From assembly GCA_963697455.1 (NCBI GenBank), contig CAVOOI010000029.1, positions 59,242 through 123,241 on the forward strand: DNA of 64,000 nt, read 5' to 3'. The position numbers were made by a program, and so were the translations under genes. Under the pieces are notes generated by a model that was not told the origin of the DNA, did not search any database, and saw only the letters and a list, made by a program, of their open reading frames with translations. Of this stretch, positions 1 to 10,028 are shown one piece after another. Position 1 is the first letter of the stretch, and every line of letters begins with the position of its first letter. The stretch is from JAFEDN01 sp963697455. GTDB lineage: Bacteria; Pseudomonadota; Gammaproteobacteria; Coxiellales; Coxiellaceae.

Positions 1-121
1 GCCCCAAATAGAAAACCAATGAGCGATATATTGAACCGGATCGTCATTTTCACGATTTCACAAATGGTCTTCTTAATATAATTGACCCATCACCAAATAT
101 ATAGATTGGGAGTTTCTTGTT

Positions 122-3100
122 ATGGATAAAAAACAGCCGCCAGCCCTAAAAGATAAAGCCAAACCAAGGAGTGAGATAAAATGCACAGGCGTTTCAAACA
201 AAGTTCGTCTTCAAGTCATGTCCGAATGTGGCGGCATGTGTTGTCATCCTGAATGTAGCAAACTCTTATATCAAGAAGAAAAAGGTTCTCTTGTAGGAGA
301 ATGCGCTCATATTATTTCTCGAAATTCCGGTGGCCCAAGAAACGATGATCGTGTCTCCCAAAAAGAAAGAAACCAAGCTCATAATCTTCTTTATCTTTGT
401 CTCGAACATCATAAGATCGTTGATGACCTAGCGAATATAAACAAATATACAGCGGAGACATTAAGAAAGTGGAAAAACGACCGTAAAGAATATATGGATA
501 GAATTAGTAAAAACATTAACCCTAGTTCTCAGACTCTTATCCGTGATATCAGAAAAGCAAACAATCAAGATAAATCTTTTAAGGACATTCTAAAGAAAAT
601 GCTTTTAGTCTGTCGGGATTTAATTTATCGTAATCGCTTAACAGAAGCAGAAATTTTATTTAGTCAAATTTCTATTTTCATTTCAGGATTAAATGATTCA
701 GAGCTTATTATTGATTATCAATTGATTAGATCTCTTTTCTATATAAAAGAGGAGAAAATTAAAAATTCTAAAGAAATATTATTGGAATTAGCGCAAGAGT
801 TCCCTAACAATATTGAGCTTATGTTTGAATATATAGAAATCTGCAACAATTTTCCAGAAAGTTCTGATAAAAATAATGAATTTGAACAAAAATTCCGACA
901 AATTGATCCAGAAAATCCTCGGATTCTCTTAATAGCTTTAGAAAGGATGTATATTAATAAACAAAAATTTGATGAAAACGTTTCTATTTCCAGTATCGAT
1001 AACCTGCTTATTAAGAGTAAATTTTTACGTATATGTGCGCTTTTAGCTTACGATAACGGAGAAAAAAGCAAAAGTGAAATTTTGATTAACGAATGGGAAA
1101 ATCAGCAACCTGACTCCACTAAACCTCATTTAATTAGAACCTTGTTTAAAATTTCAGACTTACTCAACAATCAAACTTTAAACCCAGATAAATTAATGCA
1201 CGGATTAGATATCTTACAAGAAGTGGAAAAGAAGATAGCGCTTAAAAACCCCTTACATATCAGAGAAAAAATAGCTTTATTAACTCAGGAGTTTGTTATA
1301 TATCGACACTTGTTAGACTACTCTACCGATGTTCCTGATTTAAACGATATGCATAATAGCATAATTGATCTTATCGAAAAATGTTATTTCAACCCCTTTA
1401 TTAACGACACTTTAGAACGGCTTCTCCCTCTATGGAAATTAAATGTAGATTATTGGCGAAAAATAATAAGTAATATATTACATTCTAAGTGTCTTCCTTC
1501 TAATAAATTGATTGAGCTATTGTTCTTACAAGCCATACAACACAGTATATTAAAAGAAGAATTGTGCGACTTCATTAAAAAAACGCATCGTAATGACCTT
1601 ACTGAACTTATAACTTCAATTTCAAATAAAAATCCTTCTGATATTGCAAATTTACTCAATGTTAAAAATGATACGAGTTTTTCCTTAGCTTTTCTGGCAT
1701 TTTTAGAAGATAAAAAATTAGTTATAAACCTTAAAGGATTAATAAATATAGAACAAGATAATATCGATCATGCAAATTTCATATACGCAGAAGCCTTAAT
1801 ACAAAATGGTATGGCATCGGAAGCTCTCGAACTTATAGATAAGATTCCTTTGGAAAGAATCAGTTTTTGTACTCTTTTCAAGATTGAAAAGTTAGCCTAT
1901 GAATATAACTATTGGGATCTTTTTATTAAAATAAGTAATAAGATTATAAAATCTTCAACAAAAGAAGACTATAATACCTATATTCATGCCAAATTAGCAA
2001 TTGCTTATCATTGTCAGAGTGACGATAGCAATGCTGTACAACATGCAGAAAAAGCTTTAGATAAAGCCGAGTATTTAGATGAACAAATAGCCCAAAAAAT
2101 TCTTGTTCAAATTGTGAATTCTATTGAATTGATGAAGTCTTCAGAAGCTGCTTGTGATATATATTCTAAATATTCTAATATCAAACGTACCTTTTCAATG
2201 GCCATCGCCGAATCCCAAATGTACATACAATCAGATTTAGAAAATAAGTTTGATAAAGCAGTCTCCATCCTTCTCAACGCTTTTTATAGCTTGAAAGAAT
2301 ATAAAGATGAAGTCTTCGCGAAGGCGTTTCATTTAATTAATGAGTTAAACAATTTTAAAAATATTTCTCTAGAATCTGAAAAAACTATAACAGAGAATTT
2401 ATTTTTTCAAATTAGCGGATTAGAAAATTGGTTTTATATTGGTGAAGAAGAAAAAAAATTAGATGCCATTTTCCTTGCTCCTAACACAGACAATTATGGA
2501 GCTATAATAAACAAAAATCTTCAAGAAGAATTTTTTTGGCCAGCCAATAAATTTTCATCTCCAGATAAAAAGCGTAAGATTACTTATGTATTATCGCCTA
2601 TAGCATACTTAGTAATACGTTGCCAAGTAGCGATGAATCGAGTAGCTGACCTTGGAACTGCATCGATTTGGAAGATTAGCCTAGCTGATGAAACTGGACA
2701 ATTTAACTCTAAGAATTTGATTAAGTTTTTAAAAGAATCTTCTCAAAGAAGAGATAATTTTTTTGAAACATTTAAAAATAGTTTACTGCCTATCTCATTT
2801 TTATGTCAATCAGAAGGAAATATATTTTCTGCCATGAGAAGAATTACTTCAGAACAAAAAGGTTTCGTATTTTGCAATAATACTAAACCGGAAGATTGGG
2901 ATAGGCAATTACAAGTAGCAAAAGAAGCTTTGACAGGAAAACCCTGTTTTTTAGATGGTTTTACAGCACTAATACTTGTAAGAGCTAATATTCTCGAATT
3001 AGTGATTAAATCAGTTCCGAATTTATGTACTCCGGCCTCTACGATGCGTCTTTTAAGAGAGATAGCCAAGGAAATGTATACTTCTGACAGTCACTTAGGA

Positions 3101-3922
3101 AGCCTAAATATAGAGAATGGCAGTTTACAATATTCTAAAACAGATAAGGCTGCAGCAGAAGCTTTTCGAAAAAAGTTAATTGAAGCAGCAAATTTATTAG
3201 ATAACTCTGAAAGAAAATATAATCTCAAAAGAAATTCTAAAAGTTCTAATGAAAATAAGCTGGATAATGTTCTGCCGCCATACTTTACAGATACTTTCAG
3301 ACTCGCTCAGGAAAACAACGTATCTGTTTTAACCGATGATGGGCTTCTTAATATTGCATATACTGCAATGGGCGAAAATAAATTACCCGAACAATTTTCC
3401 TCTATAAGTTTAATACAACAAATGAGAGATACAGGCCTCTGTTCATGGGCAGATTATTTAAATTATTTTTCATTGCTTTGTAGTTACCGCTATTGTTTTC
3501 TTTCTATAAGTGCGGACGACTTGAAGAAGTCAATGACTTATTCTTCACCGGGTGGAATTATATCAATATCTCCAAAAAATCTTCTCAAATTTAACTTAGA
3601 AATGACACTTTCACAAAGTTACGGAATAGACGATCTGACAGCCATAGAGATCATAGCTGAATTTTTTAAAATGGTAATACTAGATGACTCTATTATTGCA
3701 GAAGTTTCTAAAGAAATTTTTGATATTACTATTGTTAAGTCTCTTCAAAAAAGATATTCAAAAATCTTACTACAAAAAATTTTTCAAAAATCTACTCAAG
3801 AAATGCAATTTGATATTTGGCTTACTTCATTAAGTAAACTAAAAATTGAAATCCTTAGACACCGACTGCTAAGATTTGAGTATATTTCTACACCCCCCAC
3901 ATGCTTAATGACAGAAGTATAA
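122..3922 (+). CDS. HNH nuclease - helical repeat - PIN-like protein
   Basis: A 1266-residue protein I do not recognise as a named family. Residues about 28-130 look like an HNH endonuclease: Cys pairs near 40-45, ECAHIIS with H63, then NLLYLCLEHHKIVD supplying N88, C93 and H96/H97. The centre (about 150-900) is alpha-helical with TPR-like stretches such as AEILFSQI and HAEKALDKAEYL. Near residue 940 comes FLDGFTALIL, then LLREIAKEM, and near 1070 NNVSVLTDDGLLN; this spacing of acidic residues resembles a PIN ribonuclease fold. The ATG follows GGGAG by 8 bases. The gene stands alone and is very AT-rich, unlike the genes downstream. Nuclease roles are inferred from motifs; a defence role is inferred from the two nuclease modules around a sensor-like solenoid. 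Confidence 0.75.
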   Translation: MDKKQPPALKDKAKPRSEIKCTGVSNKVRLQVMSECGGMCCHPECSKLLYQEEKGSLVGECAHIISRNSGGPRNDDRVSQKERNQAHNLLYLCLEHHKIVDDLANINKYTAETLRKWKNDRKEYMDRISKNINPSSQTLIRDIRKANNQDKSFKDILKKMLLVCRDLIYRNRLTEAEILFSQISIFISGLNDSELIIDYQLIRSLFYIKEEKIKNSKEILLELAQEFPNNIELMFEYIEICNNFPESSDKNNEFEQKFRQIDPENPRILLIALERMYINKQKFDENVSISSIDNLLIKSKFLRICALLAYDNGEKSKSEILINEWENQQPDSTKPHLIRTLFKISDLLNNQTLNPDKLMHGLDILQEVEKKIALKNPLHIREKIALLTQEFVIYRHLLDYSTDVPDLNDMHNSIIDLIEKCYFNPFINDTLERLLPLWKLNVDYWRKIISNILHSKCLPSNKLIELLFLQAIQHSILKEELCDFIKKTHRNDLTELITSISNKNPSDIANLLNVKNDTSFSLAFLAFLEDKKLVINLKGLINIEQDNIDHANFIYAEALIQNGMASEALELIDKIPLERISFCTLFKIEKLAYEYNYWDLFIKISNKIIKSSTKEDYNTYIHAKLAIAYHCQSDDSNAVQHAEKALDKAEYLDEQIAQKILVQIVNSIELMKSSEAACDIYSKYSNIKRTFSMAIAESQMYIQSDLENKFDKAVSILLNAFYSLKEYKDEVFAKAFHLINELNNFKNISLESEKTITENLFFQISGLENWFYIGEEEKKLDAIFLAPNTDNYGAIINKNLQEEFFWPANKFSSPDKKRKITYVLSPIAYLVIRCQVAMNRVADLGTASIWKISLADETGQFNSKNLIKFLKESSQRRDNFFETFKNSLLPISFLCQSEGNIFSAMRRITSEQKGFVFCNNTKPEDWDRQLQVAKEALTGKPCFLDGFTALILVRANILELVIKSVPNLCTPASTMRLLREIAKEMYTSDSHLGSLNIENGSLQYSKTDKAAAEAFRKKLIEAANLLDNSERKYNLKRNSKSSNENKLDNVLPPYFTDTFRLAQENNVSVLTDDGLLNIAYTAMGENKLPEQFSSISLIQQMRDTGLCSWADYLNYFSLLCSYRYCFLSISADDLKKSMTYSSPGGIISISPKNLLKFNLEMTLSQSYGIDDLTAIEIIAEFFKMVILDDSIIAEVSKEIFDITIVKSLQKRYSKILLQKIFQKSTQEMQFDIWLTSLSKLKIEILRHRLLRFEYISTPPTCLMTEV

Positions 3923-3995
3923 ATTTGAATTTATTATACTATATAAGATCAGTAAACCATAGCCGATCAACACCACATCCTACCTCATTAAGCCT

Positions 3996-6971
3996 CTATA
4001 GAGCGGTCGATATCGACGATCCACTCGAACCCGCTGAAAAGGATGCACTGGAAGAAGAAGAGGTTCCTGTTGCAACAGAGTCAGTCACCACACTCGACAG
4101 GACTGATAGAGGTGCATATAATCCACCCGGGCGAGTTAGTAAGGACGTGAGTCCAAGTCCACTCACCATCGCTTGAGTTTGGGCAGTAGTGGGCGCTGCT
4201 TTGGGAATACTCAATGCCTGGCATAAGTTTTCTAAATCAGCACGCAATTCTGTACTTAACCCGGTAATCGTGAGGGAAGTTGACGTCACTGCTATAGTAG
4301 GGGGGTGATCCGAACATACGACTTGCACAATATCTGCTAACTCTTTGAGTGATGATCCACAAGGAAGATGAGTGCTAATTTGCAGATGATCCACATCCGC
4401 AATCCATTGTGAATCAGCCTCTAATAATGAAGCTCGGAATCTTAAATTCAAATCAATTGATTGTCCACCCACATGATTGTATATATACAATAAACCACTA
4501 TAATAAAGAAGTACACGACCGTCATTCAATAAAGTGACATTCGTTCCCCTTGCTGATGAAAACTTATCAACATCTTCATAAGATGTCATGCAAAAACCTT
4601 TTGTTACGTCCCATACTTTAATACTATTTGCATCAAAACTCATGATGTAACCATTGGGGAGTGCAATAAGATTTATTAACTGATCTTTGAGTGTTATAGT
4701 GAATAGACAAATTCCTTTAACGGCATCCCAAATTTTAAGATAATGTTTTTCAGTTTGGCCTAACTTATGATGCATATACCCAATAACATACCCATCAAAT
4801 GTAATCGTTAGATACTTAAAAGATATCATATTAGAGATCGGACTATTCACGTTTTTCATTTCTGATTCCGCTAATGTTACTCTATGCTTACCACTAGCTA
4901 TTTCAAATACTGCTAATGAATCATTAAAATCCGTCAACAGAAACTGAGCATCAGGACTTATTACTAAGTGTTGGAAAAAATTACTTTGTAGTTCTATAAA
5001 ATTTGTACGTGAATGGTCAGTTATGTCAATAATATCAATTTTTGAATCGCAGTACGGCATTCCATGCTTCTTAGGCTTCCAGTATCTCTCTAATAAACGC
5101 CCACCTGGAAAAACACATATCGCACCAATATGATAGTCTGATGGTGCAGCAGCACATTTCAATTCTTGATAAGCTTTTTGATCAATATCCCACATCTGAA
5201 CGCTATCTCCAACTCGTTTTACTACTTGCCCCTTGGCAATAGTATAAATCCGGAAATTATCTAAATCTGATGAATCAGTAGTACGCCGTATCTGACCTGG
5301 TAGTAATATCCTCTCATTCCTGATTACATCGATAATCATTAGAAGATCATGGCGTTCAACTATCAAACGCCCATCAGGAAGTGAACCAGCCAAACGAGAG
5401 ATATCATAAATACCATCACCAAGGGGAATAGCAGTTCGTTTCAATTCTAATTTGCTTTCCTTTACATCATGTAGAATCATCTTGATATCTTGGACGAATG
5501 GATTTGTAAGCAACGCTGTCGTTAATACCTTACGTAATTCAGCCGGCGTTTTAACAAATGGAACCGGTTCCCACACTTTGTTTCCGCGTGTATAGCCTGC
5601 AACTTCTTTGATCTGCTGCTTAACAAATTGTATCGCTGCACGTTGACCACGTAATTCCGCATGCAGCATTAGCGCTTCCTCACTTTCTTTTTGCTCCAAT
5701 TGCGCAATCTGTTCTGCGTGCCGATGCGTAATAATCTCACCCTGTTCCGCTATCGTAGCCCGCAGCTCTTTGATCTCTACCGCTTGCGCCTTCACTAAAC
5801 TTTGCAACTGTTCCATGGTTTGCTGCATCTGCAATAATGCAATACCTACCGTGCCAGATTGTTGCAGTTGAGCCTGTTGTTGTTGTGCCAATGCAACTAC
5901 ACAATGACGCAAGGTTGAAGCTGCCGTTTCCTGTCCACAGGCTAAACCCACTTGTTCGGCAGTCTGTCCCGCATCATTTTTAATCTCTGATGATGCACCT
6001 GCTTTGATAAGCAAAGTAATCGCTTCCCTTGCGCCACACGCCACTGCCGCATGTAGCGCCGTATTTCCTTCACTGTCTTTTACAGTTAAATCCACTTTAC
6101 TCCTCAGTAACGTCGTAATGATCTCTACATCATTGTTCATTGCTGCTAAATGCAACGCCGTCATTTGTCGTTGCTTTTCACCCGGCATCGTCGGTAAATC
6201 AATCGGCATTACATCAGCCAAGTGTTTTCCCATTTGAATGGCTAACTGGCACATCATTTGCGGATCCCGATCGGGAGTCATGGTATAATGAATTGGTAAT
6301 TTACCTGTACTGTCTTTTTTAAGTAGTAGCAATAAACCTAATCCTTCCGCGCGTTTTTCTTCTAATGCTAGTAAATGATCCACCGCTGCTAACGTTCCTT
6401 TTGTACAGGCCAAATGCAGCACGGTTTTACCTCGGTAGGCTGCATACTCCTTTTCTTCAAAACTAAACGTCCAACTGCCCAACCGAGGATCCCGATCGCA
6501 CCGCTGTTTGATCACCTCCAATTTCCCTTCGATACACGCCTGCTCTAATTCTCTTACCCAACTTCGCGGCAAGTAAAGTTCCTCTGAATCTCTTAAACCA
6601 AGGTTTTGTTCTAAAAACTCATTCACTTCCCTCAATTTCGTCTTGTTTGGCCGTAATGTCTTATCCTCTAATCGCTCGTTATCCCATGGATTCGTATCAT
6701 GATCTTTCAACCACGTCTCAATCTGTTCTCGTTCATACGTATCTCCTGCCGCTGTAATCACAGGATCCGTAAAAAGTTTCTTGGTAAAATGGCTATCTTT
6801 CAAAACGCTCGGAATCGGGATCGTCACCGCTATCGGTGTCATTAATGACTCAGCAGTCGATTGCTTCTTAGCATCTTGGCTCACATCCAGTAAGGTGGGC
6901 AGTAACACTAAAGGTGAAGCCGTATAAAAATACGGCTTGATTGTCTGGTCGCTTGATGATCCTAGTTTCAT
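3996..6971 (-). CDS. U-box / ankyrin / propeller protein, paralogue 3
   Basis: A 991-residue multidomain protein. Residues about 62-123 form a U-box (FTDPVITAAGDTYEREQIETWL), the E2-binding fold of eukaryotic-type ubiquitin ligases. Ankyrin repeats follow at about 178-347 (GKTVLHLACTKG, ALHLAAMNND, GNTALHAAVACGA). A Gln-rich coiled coil spans about 355-450. A region of about 380 residues with repeated W/L-D and 'SGKH'-like strands looks like a beta-propeller. The end carries a conserved block (TSLTITGLSTELR) and a Ser-rich tail. It is last of three tandem paralogues; the SD CAGGAG precedes the ATG. Ubiquitin ligase action on host targets is inferred from the U-box; no secretion machinery for it is seen here. 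Confidence 0.85.
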   Translation of the reverse strand: MKLGSSSDQTIKPYFYTASPLVLLPTLLDVSQDAKKQSTAESLMTPIAVTIPIPSVLKDSHFTKKLFTDPVITAAGDTYEREQIETWLKDHDTNPWDNERLEDKTLRPNKTKLREVNEFLEQNLGLRDSEELYLPRSWVRELEQACIEGKLEVIKQRCDRDPRLGSWTFSFEEKEYAAYRGKTVLHLACTKGTLAAVDHLLALEEKRAEGLGLLLLLKKDSTGKLPIHYTMTPDRDPQMMCQLAIQMGKHLADVMPIDLPTMPGEKQRQMTALHLAAMNNDVEIITTLLRSKVDLTVKDSEGNTALHAAVACGAREAITLLIKAGASSEIKNDAGQTAEQVGLACGQETAASTLRHCVVALAQQQQAQLQQSGTVGIALLQMQQTMEQLQSLVKAQAVEIKELRATIAEQGEIITHRHAEQIAQLEQKESEEALMLHAELRGQRAAIQFVKQQIKEVAGYTRGNKVWEPVPFVKTPAELRKVLTTALLTNPFVQDIKMILHDVKESKLELKRTAIPLGDGIYDISRLAGSLPDGRLIVERHDLLMIIDVIRNERILLPGQIRRTTDSSDLDNFRIYTIAKGQVVKRVGDSVQMWDIDQKAYQELKCAAAPSDYHIGAICVFPGGRLLERYWKPKKHGMPYCDSKIDIIDITDHSRTNFIELQSNFFQHLVISPDAQFLLTDFNDSLAVFEIASGKHRVTLAESEMKNVNSPISNMISFKYLTITFDGYVIGYMHHKLGQTEKHYLKIWDAVKGICLFTITLKDQLINLIALPNGYIMSFDANSIKVWDVTKGFCMTSYEDVDKFSSARGTNVTLLNDGRVLLYYSGLLYIYNHVGGQSIDLNLRFRASLLEADSQWIADVDHLQISTHLPCGSSLKELADIVQVVCSDHPPTIAVTSTSLTITGLSTELRADLENLCQALSIPKAAPTTAQTQAMVSGLGLTSLLTRPGGLYAPLSVLSSVVTDSVATGTSSSSSASFSAGSSGSSISTAL

Positions 6972-7002
6972 GATTTAACTCCTGCTTATAATGAAATATA
7001 TC

Positions 7003-10000
7003 TTAGGATAGAATAGTCGATAGTGGGCTACTCGAGATCGTTGAAGAGGATGTACTTGTGCTAGAGGAAGAGACTCCTAGAACAGTGGTGGGTGTGGTCA
7101 CACCCGAGACCGGTCTTCCGGATAGCGTCGGCAGGGGTGCATATAATCCTCCCGGGCGACTCAATAAAGAGGCGATTCCGCTCATTGTTGCCTGAGTTCC
7201 CGGTGTCGCTTTAGGAATACTCAACGCTTGACATAACTCTTCCAAATCAGACCGTAGTTCCGTACTCAATCCAGTAATAGTCAGCGAGGTCGACGTCAAT
7301 GCCATCGTCAATTGATGATCGGAGCAGGCCCTTTCTAACAGGGTGCTCAAGGCTTTGAATTCTGATTCACAAGGAAAACTCGTCTTAATTTGAATATGAT
7401 CCGCTCCAACAGTCCAGCTTGGATCAGATTCCAATAATTGAACACGAAAGCTTACCTCAAGTTCAATCGATCGCCCTACAATCTGATAAATACGAAATTC
7501 TTTATGAAGGATAATGAATACACGACCATCAGGCAGTAACTTAACACCTGATGTTACATTGAAATATAAAAATTCGTCAAAACTACTAATAGATGCAATA
7601 CAAACTCCTTTTAGTACATCCCATACCTTTAAGATATTCTTCTGCTTTCCACAAAAATACATAACGTAACCGTTGGTTAACGCAAGAAAAGCACCTATAT
7701 TATCTTCTGCGATTTCAGTCGTAGCAATACAAATTCCTTTAGCAATGTCAAAAGTCTTGAGGTAAGCGTTGCCAACAAAACCAGGACGACCTTGCCACGT
7801 CTTAATAAAAAGATATCCATGAGCTGTGATCGTTAAATTATCGAGTCTTTCTTGATAATCTGATGTCCCCGGTCCGCCCTTAAATTCTGCTAATGTCATC
7901 GTGCGTTTGCCGCTGTTTACTTCCCATACTGCTAATGTTGCTAATGCTCGGTGGTCACGCTCAATTCCAATTAAAAACTGACCATCTGCGGTTACAGCTT
8001 GGATATAAGGTGTTTGATCGAATGCTAGTGTCGTACTTCGATCAGCAACAACATCTATAAAGCTCACCTTGAGAGTATGAGTCTGAGTTCCTGAATCAAA
8101 TTTCCTATAATTGACTATCAAACGCCCATCTCGAAGAAGAAAAAAAGCTGCTATTTCAAAACCAGCCTCATACGAGCATTTTAATTCTTGATAAGTTTCT
8201 CGCTCAAAATCCCATATTGCTAATTGATTTACATTACCAGAAGATTGTCCTACTACTTTGTTGTTTGACAAAAGCACATGTTTATAAGAGCTTGACAGAG
8301 GAAGATCGGTTATTTTTTCTAGCCTTATATGAGAAGGTATATGAATAACGGCAAGATAATCTCGACCATAAGAATGACCAGTATTACCTCTAATCACCAA
8401 ACGTCCATTAGGTAAACTAGCAATTAATTGTGAAATACCTGATGGGATAATGGGGTTATCTAAAATAGTAGTTACCTGTTTTAACTCCAAGTTATCTTCT
8501 TTTTGATCATGTAAAATCATCTTAAGACTCTTCGCCCAAGGAAAAACCGGTAAAGCTGCTATCAATGCCCTTCGCAATTCAATGGGAGTCCGAATAAATT
8601 CAATGATCTCCTGTACTTGAATATCATCAGACATATTTCTTGTCATGTGCTTTAATTGTTTTTGTACGCATTTCATTGCAACCCGCGACTCATACAATTC
8701 TGTATGCAATACTGCGTAATCCATACTTGTTTTTTCTTCTCGCAATTTAATCTGTTCTGCTTGCTGCTGCTTAATAATTCGATCCTGTTCTGCTTTCATA
8801 GCTCGCAGCTTCTCGATCTCTGCCGCCTGTGCTTTCACTAAACTTTGCAATTTTACCATTGCCTGCTGCATCTGCGATAATACGATCCCTACCGGACCCG
8901 CTTGCTGCAATTGACTCTGCTGTTGTTGTACTAGTTCAGCGATACTTTTCTTCAACATCTCGACCGCAGCAGTTTGTTTACACTCAGTCCCAACCAGCTC
9001 TGGCGTTTGGTACGCATCATTTTTAACCTCTGATGATGCACCCGCTTTGATAAGTAAAGTAATCGCTTCTCCTGCGCCACACGCCACTGCCGCATGTAGC
9101 GCCGTATTTCCTTCACTGTCTTTTACAGTTAAATCAACTTTATTCCTCAGTAACGTCATAATGGTCTCCACATCGTTGTTCATCACCGCTAAATGCAACG
9201 CCGTCATTTGTCGTTGCTTTTCACCCGGCATCGTCGGTAAATCAACGGGCGCTACTTCAACCAAGTGTTTTCCCATTTGTACAGCTAACTGGCGCATCAT
9301 TTGCGGATCCCGATCGGTGGTCATGGCATAATGTATCGGTAATTTACCGGTACTATCTTTTTTAAGTAGTAGCAATAAACCTAATCCTTCCGCGCGTTTT
9401 TCTTCTAATGTGAGTAAATGGTTCACCGCTGCTAACGTTCCTTTTGCACAAGCCAAATGCAGCATGGTTTTACCTCGGTAGACTTCATACTCCTTTTCTT
9501 CAAAACTAAACGTCCAACTACTTAACCGAGGATCCCGATCGCACCAACGTTTGATCACCTCCAATTTCCCTTCCATACACGCCTGTTCTAATTCTCTTAC
9601 CCAACCTCGCGGCAAGTAAAGCTCATCTGAATTCCTTAAATTAGCGTTCTGTTCCAAAAATTCATTGACTTCCCTCATCTTCGTCTTGTTCGGACGTAAA
9701 GTCTTATCTTCCAATCGCTCGTTATCCAATGGATTCGTATCATGATCTTTCAACCACGTCTCAATTTGTTCTCGTTCATACGTATCCCCTGCCGCTGTAA
9801 TCACAGGATCCGCAAAGATTTTCTTCGTAAAATGGCCATCTTTTAAAGCACTGGTAATCGGAACCGTCACCACCGTTGGCGTCATTAATGACTCTGCAGC
9901 CAATTGTCTCTTCGCATCTTGGCTCACATCCGGTAAGGTAGGTAGTAACACTAAAGGTGAAGCCGTATAAAAATATGGTTTGATTGTCGTTTGGTCGCCT

Positions 10001-10017
10001 GATGATCCTAATTTCAT
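7003..10017 (-). CDS. U-box / ankyrin / propeller protein, paralogue 2
   Basis: A 1004-residue paralogue with the same order: a short leader (MKLGSSGDQTTIKPYFYTASP), U-box (about 63-124, ADPVITAAGDTYEREQIETWL), ankyrin repeats (about 178-345), a Gln-rich coiled coil (about 350-450), a propeller-like region (about 480-885) and a Ser/Thr-rich tail after GLYAPLPTLSGRPVSG. The first 345 residues and last 120 are nearly the same as in its neighbours, while the propeller-like part differs strongly. Its SD (AAGGAG) overlaps the TAA stop of the upstream 1892-residue gene, so the two are very probably co-transcribed and translationally coupled. The function as a host-directed ubiquitin ligase is inference. 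Confidence 0.85.
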   Translation of the reverse strand: MKLGSSGDQTTIKPYFYTASPLVLLPTLPDVSQDAKRQLAAESLMTPTVVTVPITSALKDGHFTKKIFADPVITAAGDTYEREQIETWLKDHDTNPLDNERLEDKTLRPNKTKMREVNEFLEQNANLRNSDELYLPRGWVRELEQACMEGKLEVIKRWCDRDPRLSSWTFSFEEKEYEVYRGKTMLHLACAKGTLAAVNHLLTLEEKRAEGLGLLLLLKKDSTGKLPIHYAMTTDRDPQMMRQLAVQMGKHLVEVAPVDLPTMPGEKQRQMTALHLAVMNNDVETIMTLLRNKVDLTVKDSEGNTALHAAVACGAGEAITLLIKAGASSEVKNDAYQTPELVGTECKQTAAVEMLKKSIAELVQQQQSQLQQAGPVGIVLSQMQQAMVKLQSLVKAQAAEIEKLRAMKAEQDRIIKQQQAEQIKLREEKTSMDYAVLHTELYESRVAMKCVQKQLKHMTRNMSDDIQVQEIIEFIRTPIELRRALIAALPVFPWAKSLKMILHDQKEDNLELKQVTTILDNPIIPSGISQLIASLPNGRLVIRGNTGHSYGRDYLAVIHIPSHIRLEKITDLPLSSSYKHVLLSNNKVVGQSSGNVNQLAIWDFERETYQELKCSYEAGFEIAAFFLLRDGRLIVNYRKFDSGTQTHTLKVSFIDVVADRSTTLAFDQTPYIQAVTADGQFLIGIERDHRALATLAVWEVNSGKRTMTLAEFKGGPGTSDYQERLDNLTITAHGYLFIKTWQGRPGFVGNAYLKTFDIAKGICIATTEIAEDNIGAFLALTNGYVMYFCGKQKNILKVWDVLKGVCIASISSFDEFLYFNVTSGVKLLPDGRVFIILHKEFRIYQIVGRSIELEVSFRVQLLESDPSWTVGADHIQIKTSFPCESEFKALSTLLERACSDHQLTMALTSTSLTITGLSTELRSDLEELCQALSIPKATPGTQATMSGIASLLSRPGGLYAPLPTLSGRPVSGVTTPTTVLGVSSSSTSTSSSTISSSPLSTILS

Positions 10018-10028
10018 GATTTAGCTCC

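Noticed and set aside
3901..4176. Plus-strand 91-residue ORF
   Set aside because: It lies mostly opposite the end of the U-box gene and reads the reverse of its Ser-rich tail; no ribosome site.
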